From contig NZ_CP142136.1 in the NCBI RefSeq assembly GCF_035918255.1, positions 806,001-870,000 of the forward strand: a stretch of 64,000 nt of DNA, in the 5' to 3' direction. The translations under genes were made by a program, and so were the position numbers. Every line of letters starts with the position of its first letter. Positions within the stretch are counted from its first letter, which is position 1. Source of the stretch: Mesomycoplasma ovipneumoniae (GTDB lineage Bacteria; Bacillota_I; Bacilli_A; Mycoplasmatales; Metamycoplasmataceae). This document shows positions 23,201-33,385 of this stretch, one piece after another. Below the pieces are notes generated by a model. That model did not search any database, was not told the origin of the DNA, and saw only the letters and a program-made list of their open reading frames with translations.

Positions 23201-23897
23201 AAATTTTATTTTGGAGCAAATCCAGGCGAGTTGAAAAGACATAAAATACAACTATAATTCTGACTTTATAATTGAAAATTTTGATAATGTTGTTGAAAAA
23301 GCGATAAAAAATATCGAAGAAAGTGAACAAATACCTCATAAAATTTGAAATTTGACTCTAAAAGTTAAGGAAAATCAAATTAATAAATTTTATGGATCAA
23401 AAACTATTAAACTCGTTAATATTATAGGAAGTCTAAATAACCCTAAAATTAACAATTTAAGTCAAATTAAAGCCAATGAATTTAGTCTTTCTATCTCAAA
23501 AAATAGTGAAAATTTGGAAAATGCCATTAAAGATCACGTCTATAATCTTCTTTTACCTGAGGAAATTGATTCAAAAAAATATTTGTACCTACAGAATATT
23601 TCACAAATTGTAGATAATTTTCGAACTAATCCAAAATTGGAAAAAGCAACCCTTGTTTTAAAACCTGGAACCCCACAACTAAATGGAAAAAAAGAACTCA
23701 CTATTTTTAATTCGGATTTTTCAACTTTAGGTGATTTAAATTTTGTAGGTTTAGAAAAAAATTCTGACACTACTGAGTCCAATATTGAAAAATCCACAGC
23801 TTATTGAGTAATTCCGTTAATTATTTTTTCAATAATAGGACTACTCTTTTTTGGTTTTTGGGTTTACAACAAATTTATTGCAAAGTTTAAAAATTAG
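20265..23897 (+). CDS. Large exported, C-terminally anchored protein of the secretion cluster
   Basis: 1210 residues. An N-terminal hydrophobic segment (PFFLISGLIPALFLSAG, residues 6-22) is followed by about 1150 mostly hydrophilic residues rich in N, K, E and D. A single C-terminal helix (YWVIPLIIFSIIGLLFFGFW) and a basic tail VYNKFIAKFKN complete it. The topology is therefore a large extracellular domain held at the C-terminus. It shares a TAATG overlap with the ATPase, and AAAGGAG serves as its ribosome binding site. In mycoplasma ICEs a similarly large protein follows the ATPase (CDS19/Mbov_0399 type); assignment here is by position and topology. Confidence 0.65.
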
Positions 23898-24047
23898 TAG
23901 CCCAGAAAAATAAATAAATCAAAATCACAAATATTAAATTCTCGAGTTTCACAGTTTGATGAGGTAATCTTAAAAAAGTGTCTGGTTTAAACTAGGACAA
24001 AAAAAATTAACACTAAGGTGTTGGCTTTTTTGTTCGAGTTTAAGGAG

Positions 24048-24078
24048 AAAGCTAACACCCAAAGTGTTAGCTTTTTTT
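24048..24078 (+). terminator. Terminator inside the left end of the IS
   Basis: AAAGCTAACAC pairs perfectly with GTGTTAGCTTT (24048-24058 and 24064-24074, loop CCAAA) and is followed by T residues. A related AACACTAAGGTGTT hairpin sits 50 nt upstream. This limits transposase expression from outside promoters. Confidence 0.65.
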
Positions 24079-24111
24079 AAATTTTCAAATGCGATAAAAA
24101 GGAGAATACTA

Positions 24112-25293
24112 ATGTCAAGACACTTTAAAAAAGACGAGTTTGATATGATTTATAAAATTTACAATGAATTTGGATTAAAAAAAACAATAAATTATATAAA
24201 TGATATTTCGCCAGAAACAAATTTTATAACCAGAACACAACTACTTCGAAGAATCAAAAAAATTATTCGGTATTATAATAATGGTATGCAAGATCAATTA
24301 TTAGATAAAAAAGGTGCGAACAGAAAGCCAGGGAGTGGCAAAAAACCTAAAAAACCAATTGAACCTGATTGAAACGAATTTACAAAAGAAGAATTAATAG
24401 TAATAGCTAAGAGATATTACGAAATCAATAAAAATAAATTAAAATCAGGAAAAATTAGTGAAGCCAAAACGCTAAGTATTCCCTATAGCAAATCTGCAAA
24501 AATTTTTAATGTATGCAGACAATCAGTGGCAAAATCTAAAACTAAAGTTATAAAAGTAAGGGAACACAAAAATGATGCAATAATTAAAAAATCCTTTCTT
24601 GATAACAAAGGTAGATATGGTCGCATAAGGTTGAGTGCTTATATTTCTATGAAATATAATATTGACATTAACGCTCGAAGTCTTGGAAGACATTTAAAAA
24701 GATTGAATTTAGTATGCAAAATTAGGAAAAAAAGAAGAAAGAGCGAAATTAAGAACACCAAATTCGCACTGCCGGATATTGTTAAACGCGATTACAATGA
24801 TAAATTAAATAGAAATATTTTTGCTACTGATATTACATATATAAAAGCTCCCAGAGATGTTAAGGAAAACCATGTATTTTTGTCTGTAATAATTGAGCAT
24901 AAAACTAAAAAAATCAGAGATTTTAAATTATCTGTAAGCAATGATCTTAATTTAGTTATGGATAATATAAAGACATTTAGGTCTATTGATAAAAATTTTG
25001 TTATTCATTCAGACCATGGATTTCAATACACTTCAAAAACCTATATTGACAAAATAAATAAAATGGGAGGAACTGTTTCATTGTCTCGCATAGGAAATTC
25101 TTTGGATAATAGGGAGGCTGAATACTGATTTTCGATTATAAAAAGTGAATGCTTAAACGAGTTAAACTACAGTAAAATAACTTTTGAAGATCTGAAAAAA
25201 ATAATTGCAGATTATATATTTTGATACAACAACGATAGAATTCAATCGATTTTAAATTGAAAAACACCACAGCAATATGCTATGATGTTATAA
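24112..25293 (+). CDS. IS3-family transposase, single full-length frame
   Basis: 393 residues. The N-terminal helix-turn-helix part covers residues 1-90 (SRHFKKDEFDMIYKIYNEFG), with a basic GANRKPGSGKKPKKP region. Then comes an rve/DDE integrase core: D in FATDITYIK, D in IHSDHGFQYTSKTY, and E in NSLDNREAEYWFS, followed by IIKSECLNEL and the usual C-terminal YNNDRIQSILNWKTPQQYA. Many IS3 elements split this protein into orfA and orfB with a -1 frameshift; here it is one frame with no interruption, so the element may be active. The start is preceded by AAAGGAG. Confidence 0.88.
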
Positions 25294-25421
25294 TAATATT
25301 AAACTGTTAATTTTTTTTGTCCTAGTTTAGTTTTTGGACACTTTTTTAACTTTTTTGGCAAAAATTAATTACCTATTTTAAAACACTGGCAAAAATCAGT
25401 TTATAGATAAAACAACAAAAA

Positions 25422-25868
25422 TCATAAAAAAATACAACTACTATTTAAACTCAATGTAAATAGAAAACTCGTTTTTACTTAAATTGAGCCTAAAAAAAAT
25501 ATGTGAAGTTTTGAAAGAGCCATAATTAAAAGCCTTAAATTTAAAGATTTCTAAACGGGTAATTTTAAGGCATTCCATCATATTTAAAAATATAATGGAA
25601 AAGTCGCATTTTCTGATTTTTTTATGACAAAAACATAACTAATCCCCCTTAATTCAATATCAAAATTTATTAATTTATTCTTAGTGAAACTTATTATAAC
25701 ATAATTTTTTCTTAGACCAAGCATTTTTTTTTTTTTTAAAAACAAAATCTTAATTTTAAAATAATAAAATTAAGATTTTAGCATCAAAAAACCAGGATTT
25801 ACCGGTATTTTTGCATATTTGTACTCAATAAGAAGTGAATTTTTACCATCAAACTACTAAACTCGGGA
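25422..25868 (+). repeat. Dispersed repeat, copy 2 (about 447 bp)
   Basis: A full-length relative of 9624-10068 in the same orientation. The first hairpin arm pair is CTCAATGTAA / TTAAATTGAG, so one arm has a point change. The TTCCAT...ATGGAA hairpin is intact. The minus-strand promoter (TATAAT complement 25693-25698, TTGGTC complement 25715-25720) and a run of 14 T (25724-25737) are conserved. It begins about 70 bp after the IS. Confidence 0.75.
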
Positions 25869-26138
25869 AAACCACAAAAATTAAATAAAAAAGTCTTTTA
25901 CCCAAATAAAAGACTTTTTTTAATAAATTTTAATTAATTTGTTGACTACAATAGTTATAACTATTTTTTATTAAACTTTGTTTCAGAAAGGAGTTTTTCA
26001 GATTTTTGAAAATTTTTCAAAAAACAAAATAATAGTTGTTTTAGATAAACTTTATCAACTAAGAAGAAAAATTTTAGCCTTGATAGATAGAGTCAAATTT
26101 AAAAAAATATTTAAAATTCAACCACTAAAATTTAAATT
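25869..26138. other. Gap between repeat copy 2 and nusG
   Basis: A terminator-type hairpin lies at 25887-25921 (AAAAAAGTCTTTTA, loop CCCAAA, TAAAAGACTTTTTTT). It is symmetric, so it can end nusG-side transcription and plus-strand reads. Downstream are a 16-bp palindrome AATAGTTATAACTATT (25950-25965) next to TTGACT, and a Shine-Dalgarno-like AAAGGAG (25987-25993) that is not followed by a usable start codon. The following about 45 codons are open from an ATT but run into antisense nusG. I see a possible gene remnant, not a supported gene. Confidence 0.4.
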
Positions 26139-26714
26139 TTACTGATTGACCTTTTTTAAATTTTTATATTCAAAGGTCGCAGGAGCTTTACGCCCAAAAA
26201 CATTTTCAAGTTCAACTGTTATTAAGGTTTTAGTCTCATTCATCTCGATAACTTTGCCAATATCGCCGGTAAAAGGCCCTTGAGTCACTTTTGCCCAATC
26301 ACCAATTTGCCAACTTATTGCAGTAGTATCATTAGTTTCTTGAAAACTAAGAATTTTTTGATTTCAATTTTCTTTCATTCGCTCAAATTGGCGTATTGAA
26401 ATTGGCGTTGGTTTAGTTCCTCTACCATGAGAACCTACAAGTCCTGTTACATATTGAGTATTTCTAACAACAAATCAGGCTTTATCAACCATATTCATCT
26501 TGATAAAAAAGTAGCCTTTATATAAATTACGATATTTGAGTTTTTTTTCAGCTTTTCCGTTTGCGCTTTCCTCATAATAAGGGACATCAAATTTTATTAT
26601 TTCCTGAAAGTGCTCCTCTAAATTTTCGTATTTTATTCGGTTTTTAAGTAAAGTAATTGCAACATCTTCTTTTGATGAAATAGTTGAAATCATATATCAC
26701 TTATATATTTTCAT
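26139..26714 (-). CDS. nusG: Transcription termination/antitermination protein NusG
   Basis: 191 residues. NusG binds RNA polymerase and couples it to Rho or ribosomes. The start MKIYKWYMISTISSKED gives the typical WYxxxT beginning, with UGA for W. The NGN domain runs to about residue 120 and includes KMNMVDKAWFVVRNTQYVTG. A KOW motif follows (WAKVTQGPFTGDIGKVIEM), and the C-terminus is basic. Position after rpmG and secE is the conserved bacterial order. It is the last gene of the long minus-strand run that starts at leuS. Confidence 0.95.
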
Positions 26715-26732
26715 AATATTTTTTGCTCCTTT

Positions 26733-26969
26733 CTAAATTCCTACTCCGGCTTGATTTCAAATATAGGCAGCAATAATTGTAATTGTGAAAAAAACAGCCA
26801 TAAAAATAAGTGAAAAAATTATTGTTTGCCCAAAACTTTGAAAAGCGACTCGACTTGTTGGTCATTTTACCCTTTTCATCTCTTTAATAAAAAGGCGAAA
26901 GAAAAATTTTTTTTTCCTTTTTTTTATTCCATCGGGAATTTTAATATTTTTTGCTTGTTTTTTTCACAT
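26733..26969 (-). CDS. secE: Protein translocase subunit SecE
   Basis: 78 residues, too short for most gene finders. SecE clamps SecY in the membrane. The amphipathic signature FIKEMKRVKWPTSRVAF (UGA-Trp at the conserved WPT) is followed by one membrane helix (IIFSLIFMAVFFTITIIAAY). Its ATG overlaps the rpmG stop as TAATG, and nusG follows 18 nt later. Confidence 0.93.
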
Positions 26970-27109
26970 TATTTTTCCTCTTGGTGTAAAGTAGATTTGC
27001 GACATATTTTGCAAAATTTATTAATCTGAAGGCGAGTTTGAAGGGATTTATTTGTTTTATAGTTCCGATTTTTACAAACAAAGCAGCTTAGACTAATTTT
27101 TTTCTTCAT
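26969..27109 (-). CDS. rpmG: 50S ribosomal protein L33
   Basis: 46 residues. A four-cysteine zinc ribbon is visible: SCFVC near the N-terminus and FCKIC near the C-terminus, so this is the zinc-binding form. NYKTNK after the first pair is a family mark. It lies between the sigma-factor gene and secE, the classical position. Confidence 0.9.
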   Translation of the reverse strand: MKKKISLSCFVCKNRNYKTNKSLQTRLQINKFCKICRKSTLHQEEK

Positions 27110-27150
27110 ATAAATCCTAAAAATTTAACATTACAGTCTATAATTATATA

Positions 27151-27702
27151 TTAATTTAGGAAAAAACTTCTTAATTTATTACTTGTAGCTCGAATAAAAT
27201 CATTAACCTTTTGTGTGGTGATGCCAATTTTTTTAGCAATAACATTAGTTGGAATGTCCTGAATAAAAAACATTTCAAACATTTCCATCTCAAGTTCATC
27301 AAAAGATTCGGTAATTCGGTTGTAAATATCTTGAATTTCTAATTTGTGAAGCTCGCTTTCGACAGCAAATTCAATATTTTCAGGTAATTCATCAAGTGAA
27401 ACCGAAAAATTTGCTATTTGATAGTTTTTTGTGGTAAAAGAAGTTGCATATCCCAACATAAATAATTTAATTTTGTGAACAAGATAATTTTCAAGCGGGA
27501 TACCTAAACTTGGGTCAAATTCTTCATATAACTGTACAAATTTATCAATTGAAGCATTAAATAGATCATGATAAGTTATCGGTGTGAGGGCGAAAGTTTT
27601 CATTACTTGTTTTGAACAAGCTAATAAAATATGTGAATATTTGTTTAAAACGGTAAAATATCTCTTATTTTTAGCTATTTTTTTCTTACGATCTAATCAC
27701 AT
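27151..27702 (-). CDS. Sigma-70-like alternative sigma factor at the sigH position
   Basis: 183 residues when read from ATG 27702 (MWLDRKKKIAKNKRYF, W is UGA); the shorter start at 27603 would cut into the conserved N-terminal region. Region 2-like sequence covers FNASIDKFVQLYEEFDPSLGI and the following helices. A C-terminal helix-turn-helix of region 4 type is seen in IPTNVIAKKIGITTQKVNDF. Gene order cysS-rlmB-(this)-rpmG-secE-nusG equals that around sigH in Bacillus. This makes it the likely counterpart of SigH and of the M. genitalium MG428 regulator, which turns on recombination genes. The sequence match is weak, so position carries much of the call. Confidence 0.7.
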
Positions 27703-27728
27703 TTTGTAAATATTAACCTCATAGTTCT

Positions 27729-28418
27729 TTATTTTTGTTTGTTTTTTAGATAAAAAAGTATAATTCCCGTTGCAACTGTAACGTTTAAAGAATCAATTTT
27801 ACCTTCCATCGGAATAAAAAATGAATCATCGCTAGCATACAAACTACTTTTTTTAATTCCGGTAGACTCATTGCCAACTATAACTGCACAGGGAAAATTA
27901 AACTGAATTTCATTAATTTTTTTGCTTTTTTCACTTAAATTAGTGGCATAAATTCAAAAACCTATTTTTTTTAATTTATTAATTGCAGCTACAATTGAAT
28001 TTACAAGAATAAACTTAATACCTATAAAACCGCCTGATGCAACTTTGAATGTGGTTTCATTTAGTTTAGCTGCTCGCTTTTTGGGCAAAATTATATGCTT
28101 AATTCCAAAACAATTTGCTGTTCTAATGATGTTGCCAAGATTATTTTGATCATGAATATGATCAAGAACTAAAACAATTTCAGGTTTATCCTTGTTTAAA
28201 ACATCAATTTCAAAAAATTTAAAGTTTTCAACAACGCCAACAAAACCTTGGTGGTTTGCTAAAACTAATTTATCTAAAAAATCTTTATTAACTATTTGTA
28301 CTTTTTGGTTCGAAAAAATTGGACTATCGGGCTGTTTTAAACAATAAATTTGTTTAAAAACAAACCCATTTTTAATTGCTTCTATCACCGAATTCTTGCC
28401 ACAGATATATTTAATCAT
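27729..28418 (-). CDS. rlmB: SpoU-family rRNA 2'-O-methyltransferase (RlmB-like)
   Basis: 229 residues. SPOUT-fold enzymes of this type methylate the ribose of G2251 in 23S rRNA. Motif 1 is NLGNIIRTANCFGIKHIILP, motif 2 is CAVIVGNESTGI, and motif 3 is SLNVTVATGIILFYL, which together form the SAM-binding knot. The N-terminal substrate-binding domain starts MIKYICGKNSVIEAI. One UGA-Trp follows KKIGF. It lies between cysS and the sigma factor. Confidence 0.92.
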
Positions 28419-28440
28419 ATTTTTTCACTTTCGTATGAAA

Positions 28441-28487
28441 CGCGGAAAAAATTATGAAAAAATGAACCTTTTTCATAATTTTTCGCG
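28441..28487 (-). terminator. Long hairpin over the end of cysS
   Basis: CGCGAAAAATTATGAAAAA pairs with TTTTTCATAATTTTTTCCGCG, seven bases apart, and covers the last codons and stop of cysS. TTTC follows. It may terminate or attenuate transcription before rlmB, or protect the 3' end of the cysS part of the message. Confidence 0.45.
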
Positions 28488-29660
28488 ATATTTATCAGCT
28501 TCTTCATATTTTTTTTGTTCAAGAAGTTTTTTTCAGATTTGAATATTTTCTTGATCTTCAGAGTTAATTTCTTTTTTTGTAAAGCTAAATCTTAGTAATT
28601 TGAATATAAAAACAATTTCTGAATTCTTTTTTTGTTTTGCTAAATTAGAGATTAAAAAAACAGCATTAGAAAATTTTTGTTCATCAATGAGTGATAAAAT
28701 TTGCTCAACAGCGCTTTTTTCAATTTCTTTAGGGTCAAGAATTCAGTCAAAATAAATTTTTTTGTATTTTGTTATCAATTTTTGGTGATTTTGGATTAAT
28801 TCATCTGTTAAATTAATTGGGACACTAGGATTTATTGATAAAAAAATGCTACGAAGAACATCTGGATCATATTTTTTGGCAAATTCTTTTGCAAAAATTA
28901 TATTTCCTATTGATTTAGACATTTTTTTACCATTAAAGTTTACAAAACCAACACGAATTCATTTTTTTGAAATTGGTTCATTTGTTAAAGCAAAATGTTG
29001 GGCATTTTCATTTTCATGATGCGGAAAAATCAAATCAACACCACCTCCGTGAATATCCACTGAATTTTTCTCAAAATGATTATAAATAATTGCTGAACAC
29101 TCAGTATGCCACCCAGGTCTGCCTGGGCCAAAAGGCGAGTCAAAAAGTACGCCTTTTTTTGTTTTTTTTCACAAAACAAAATCATTTATAGATTTAGTTT
29201 GACGATTGTTTTGATACAAATTGTGGACTTTTTGTTGAGAAATTACACCGTAATTTGCAATTTTACTTGCCTCAAAAACAAGGTCACCGTTTTGATTAAA
29301 ATAAGTAAAATTTTTATCTTTTAACTTGACAATATAGTCGATAATTTTGTCAAGAATTTCAGTGACTTTTATTATTTTATCTGGTTTTTTAACGTTAAAT
29401 GTTTCAAGAACACTAAAATATTCCAAAATGTATTTTTGGCTTAATTCAGCTTCAGTTAGCCCTAATTCCATTGCTTTTTCGATAATTTTGTCGTCAATAT
29501 CAGTGATATTTTGGACAAAATTAACTTTTTTGCCAAAATATTTTCATACTGAAACTAAAAAATCAAACACAATTACCGATCTTAAATTGCCGATATGAAC
29601 GTGATTATAAACCGTAGGACCGCAAAGATAAACATTCAAATTACTTTTAGTTGAGCTCAT
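28452..29660 (-). CDS. cysS: Cysteine--tRNA ligase
   Basis: 402 residues, shorter than the usual 460, with a reduced C-terminal part. Class I signatures are [13 protein letters not shown] (zinc Cys and HIGH motif), [25 protein letters not shown] with zinc ligands, and the KMSKS loop [10 protein letters not shown]. The start [16 protein letters not shown] leaves an unusually short N-terminus. It overlaps the ygjP-like gene upstream by 14 nt. Confidence 0.95.
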
Positions 29661-30342
29661 AATTCGTTAATTTTTTAACTAAATCAGTGTAATTAGGTAT
29701 AATTTTACCAATTTTTTCCCAAAAAAGCTTACCGTGGTTGCGAAAAAAATGGTGAACAACCTCATGAACAATTACATAATCGATAATTTCCTTTGAAAAT
29801 GCAAATAAATATTTGCTATAATGGATTTTTTGACGATAATAATTGGTGCCTCATGATGTGTTTTTTCGTGATAGTTTGACTATATAATCAGGGACTTCTA
29901 AGGTTTTGGTTCAAAAATTTGTTCGCTGTATTAGGTAGTCTTCAAAATGTTTCATTAATAGTTTTTCGATTTTAGCCTCAATATTTTTTGGTCGACCTAA
30001 GGAAAAAATAGCAAACTGACTTTGCAAATAGAGCTTATTTTTTGTTTTTATTAAGCTAAAATAGTTTTTTTTACCAAAAAGGTAAAAAAAAGATTCAGAA
30101 AAGTGTAATACTTGCCTTAGGGGCAAAATATTTATAATTTTATTAAAATATTTTGAATTTCTGACGCTTCTAATTAAAACTTCATCGCTTAAAACAAGTC
30201 CAGTCTGAACCAGAATATAGTCATCAACTAATTTAACTATTAAACGCGAACTTTTAGGCCTGAATTCAACAAAAATAGGATATTTTTGACCATTTAAATC
30301 AATTTTTAGTTCGCGAAACTTAGCTTTTTTGTTGGAATTCAT
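29647..30342 (-). CDS. YgjP-like metal-dependent hydrolase (DUF45/M48-like)
   Basis: 231 residues. The C-terminal zinc-peptidase signature [20 protein letters not shown] (HExxH plus a downstream H) and the preceding LSRKNTSWGTNYY are typical of the YgjP/WLM group. The N-terminal half has the beta-rich [15 protein letters not shown] and [16 protein letters not shown]. No signal peptide was found. The cellular substrate of the family is not established. Overlaps with corC upstream (23 nt) and cysS downstream imply an operon. Confidence 0.75.
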
Positions 30343-31558
30343 TTTTGGTTATTTTTAGCTCGATTGTATTTGCGCTTTTGTCAATAATTTCAAATTCAAG
30401 TTGATATGTTGGACCGTGAAAATAGAATTTTGCCCCTAAAACCAGCTTTTTTTTCGAACTTTGGGATAAAAGTCACTGATTTAAATTTTTAAAATTAACA
30501 GGAAGATCAACCGCTAAAATTTTGTTAATTGTCAAAATAGTAGTTTCAGCTTTTGTTGTGATCTGATTTGGACTAATTTGATAAAAATCAAGGTCATCGC
30601 GATAATCATACTCATCATAAATTGGACCCAAAAGACACTCAAGTATATCTTCAAATGTAAGAATTCCAACAATTTTTTGTGATTTTTTTGACTCAACTAC
30701 AAACCCTAAATGAGATTTTGATTTTTTCAAAATCTCATAATTTGTTTTAATTAAAGATGTCGCAAGAAGAAGAGGAGTTTTTATTATATGATCATTAATA
30801 TCAAATTTATCAAGATGTAAAATGTCTTTTGAAAGTAAAATTCCAACAAAATTGTCGTCTTTTCAAACAGGAATTCGAGAAAAATTTGAGTCAATTATTA
30901 CTTCTTTTATGGATTCAAGACTATCTTCATATTTTACAAAGACAACATCCTCGAGTTTGGTAAAATGTTTGGCGGTTTTAAAAGAGTCAAATTCAAGCGC
31001 TCTAATTGCCAAATCAGATTCATCTTTTTCAAGAACATCTTCTTGGTGAGCTTGTAAAATTATTTTTTTTAGTTCATTTTCAGTATTTGTTACATTGATT
31101 TTTTTGACAAATTTAGTCATTAGTGCGGCTAAAGGAAGTAAAAAATAGTAAAAAAAACTAATAAAAATCCAAAAAGACTTTAAAAATAAAATTGGTTTTT
31201 TTCGACCAAAAATTTTAGGGTAAATTTCACCAAAAATTATTAAAGGTGGCGTTGTTGCTGCTATTGAAATTAAAATTTGCAAAGATTCATTAATTGCTAA
31301 ATTAGAAAAAAGCGCCGAAATTATGATAGAAATTCCGATATTTACAATATTATTTCAAATCAAAATGATTGTTAAAGTTTTTTCATAATTATCATAATAT
31401 TTAAGAATTTGTTTTTTTCCTCAAAAAGTATCAGAAATATTTTCATCAACTTTAGCCCGACTTGTGGCGGTAAAAACGGTTTCACTTGCTGAAAAAATGG
31501 CCGAAATCAAAAATAAAAATAATAAAACAATTCCTAAAGCAATAAAATAACCCGGCAT
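30320..31558 (-). CDS. CNNM/CorC (hemolysin C) family membrane protein
   Basis: 412 residues. The N-terminal DUF21 domain (residues 1-150) has four hydrophobic segments, including [20 protein letters not shown] and the SASETVFTA signature, and PPLIIFGEIYPK. Two CBS repeats follow (VVFVKYEDSLESIKEVI, FSRIPVWKDDNFVGIL; then LGFVVESKKSQKIVGILTFED), and then the small CorC_HlyC domain at the C-terminus. Such proteins are linked to Mg2+/Co2+ efflux; the name hemolysin is historical. The ATG overlaps the dnaB stop. Confidence 0.85.
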
Positions 31559-32955
31559 TAGTCCTCTAATCCTAAATTTATTTCATTTTTATTTTTATTT
31601 GAAACATTAAAATCAAGGGCGGCAACAAATTGACCAATTTCAGGTAAAAAATTAAAAAATAGCGTTCCAGTTGGGCCATTTCTGTGTTTTGCGATAATTA
31701 ATTTTGTATTTGGTCCACTGTCAAAATTAGACTGATCATCTTCTTTTTTATTATAATAATTGTCACGATGCAAAAAAGCAACAAGGTCAGCATCTTGTTC
31801 AATAGCTCCAGATTCACGTAAATCTGAAAGTAAAGGAGTTTTATCTTCTCTTCGTTCAACATTTCTTGAGAGTTGCGACAGAGCAATAATTGGCGTATTA
31901 ACTGCGCGAGCTAGTTGTTTTAATTTTCGGGAAATAATTGAAACCTCGACTTGACGGTTGTAATTTTGATTATTTGCGCTTGAATTTATTAGTTGTAAAT
32001 AGTCAAAAATAATCAAATCATATTTGATATTGTTACGATAGTGTTTTTGAACTTGTCAAAAAATGTCGTCAATATTGATAGAACCTGAATCATTTATAGT
32101 CAATTTTGCCTCTTTTAGTCGTTTTGAAATTGCTTTTTCAATTTTTATTAAATCTTCAGGCCGTAAATTTTTAGGCGTTTTGAATTTATTTGATTCAATT
32201 CCTGAGACAAGTGATAAAAGCCGAGTTCCTAAATCTGTGTTGGACATTTCAAGGGCAAAAAATAGCACAGATTTTCCACTTTTGCAAACATTTCAAGCTA
32301 AATTAAGGGCAAAAGCTGTTTTTCCAACTGACGGACGAGCTGCTAAAATTACAAGTTCACCCCTTTGAAAACCAGAGGTAACAACATCTAAATTATCATA
32401 ACCAGTCGAAATTCCTTTAATAACATTTTGACTTGTGCGAAGTTCAGTAATAAATTGAAAAATTTCTTGGGCAATTTCGTAAATTGAATAAAAAGACTGC
32501 TTGGCACTATCTAAAGTAAGTAGATTAATTTTGTCAACAATTTGACTTGTAATTTCTAGTGATGTTTTTTTACCAAAATCTAGTTCGTGACTTGATTCTT
32601 CGATAATTTTTTTGAGCTGACGCAAAGTTTTTTTCTCGCTGACAATCCGTAAGTGCGAAGTAATTTCTGAAGGTAAAGAAAAATTATTATTATAAAGTCA
32701 AATTATAAATGACTTGCCGCCAATTTTTTCGAGTTTTTGGTTTTTTTGCAGTTCTTCAATTATTAAATTAACTTCAGGATCAGGAACACTGGCAACAACA
32801 TTTTTAATTGCTTTGGCAATTTCAACTAGTCTGAGATCGCTAAAATCATTTGGGTCAATTGCATCAATATAATTAATAATTTTTCTGGGATTTGAAAGCA
32901 AAAAAGAAATTATAAATGACTCAATATCAGGGGAAGTATAGCGCGAATTATTCAT
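31558..32955 (-). CDS. dnaB: Replicative DNA helicase DnaB
   Basis: 465 residues. It is the hexameric helicase that opens the fork and recruits primase. The N-terminal helical domain begins [20 protein letters not shown]. The RecA-like motor has Walker [20 protein letters not shown], Walker [10 protein letters not shown], and the conserved [20 protein letters not shown] and [16 protein letters not shown]. Several UGA-Trp codons are present. Gene order gdpP-rplI-dnaB matches Bacillus. Confidence 0.96.
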
Positions 32956-33385
32956 CTTTTACAACATTTATTTTTAAAGTAGCACTAATTTCAGGGCTTA
33001 ATTTAATAGTAACATAACTTGTTCCAAAATTAGAAATTCCTGGCGTTTGAATTAAGTGCTTATCAATAAAAATATCTTTGGTCTCAAGTTCTTTTTTTAT
33101 TTTTTTAGCCGAAATTGCCCCGTGGACTGAATCAAGTGTCCCTTTTAATTTAAATCACAAAACAGTATTTTCAATTTGAGACTTTAGTTGAATTGCTTGA
33201 TTTTTTTTGTTTTCCTTTTCAGCTTCAATTTTTTTTAGCCTTTCTTTTAAAAGTTTTTCAGTTCTTGGATTAAAAGGTTCTGCCAAATTATTTTTAAACA
33301 AATAATTGCTAGCATAACCAGCTGAAACCTCAACAACAGTGTTTGCACGACCATCTTTTGTATCTTTAAGTAGAATTACTTTCAT
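32948..33385 (-). CDS. rplI: 50S ribosomal protein L9
   Basis: 145 residues from MKVILLKDTKDGR. The N-terminal globular domain (VEVSAGYASNYLFKNNLAEP) is followed by a long connecting helix rich in K and E, and a C-terminal rRNA-binding domain. An upstream in-frame ATG at 33442 lies deep inside gdpP and is not used. Its end overlaps the dnaB start by 8 nt. UGA-Trp occurs after ENTVL. Confidence 0.95.

Larger units (their letters stand above)
23970..25349 (+). mobile_element. IS3-family insertion sequence, apparently intact
   Basis: The ends are imperfect inverted repeats of about 43 nt. The left end reads TTAAAAAAGTGTCTGG then TTTAAACTAGGACAAAA. The right end, complemented, reads TTAAAAAAGTGTCCAA then AAACTAAACTAGGACAAAA. 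The conventional TG...CA ends of the family would be at 23979 and 25340. No direct target duplication could be identified. One transposase gene fills it. Just inside the left end a strong hairpin terminator blocks read-through. The IS sits 73 nt after the end of the secretion cluster. Confidence 0.85.

Noticed and set aside
25986-26138. AAAGGAG followed by an open stretch IFENFSKNKIIVVLDKLYQ...
   Set aside because: No ATG, GTG or TTG in that frame at a proper distance, and the frame runs into antisense nusG. It is recorded only as a possible gene remnant.
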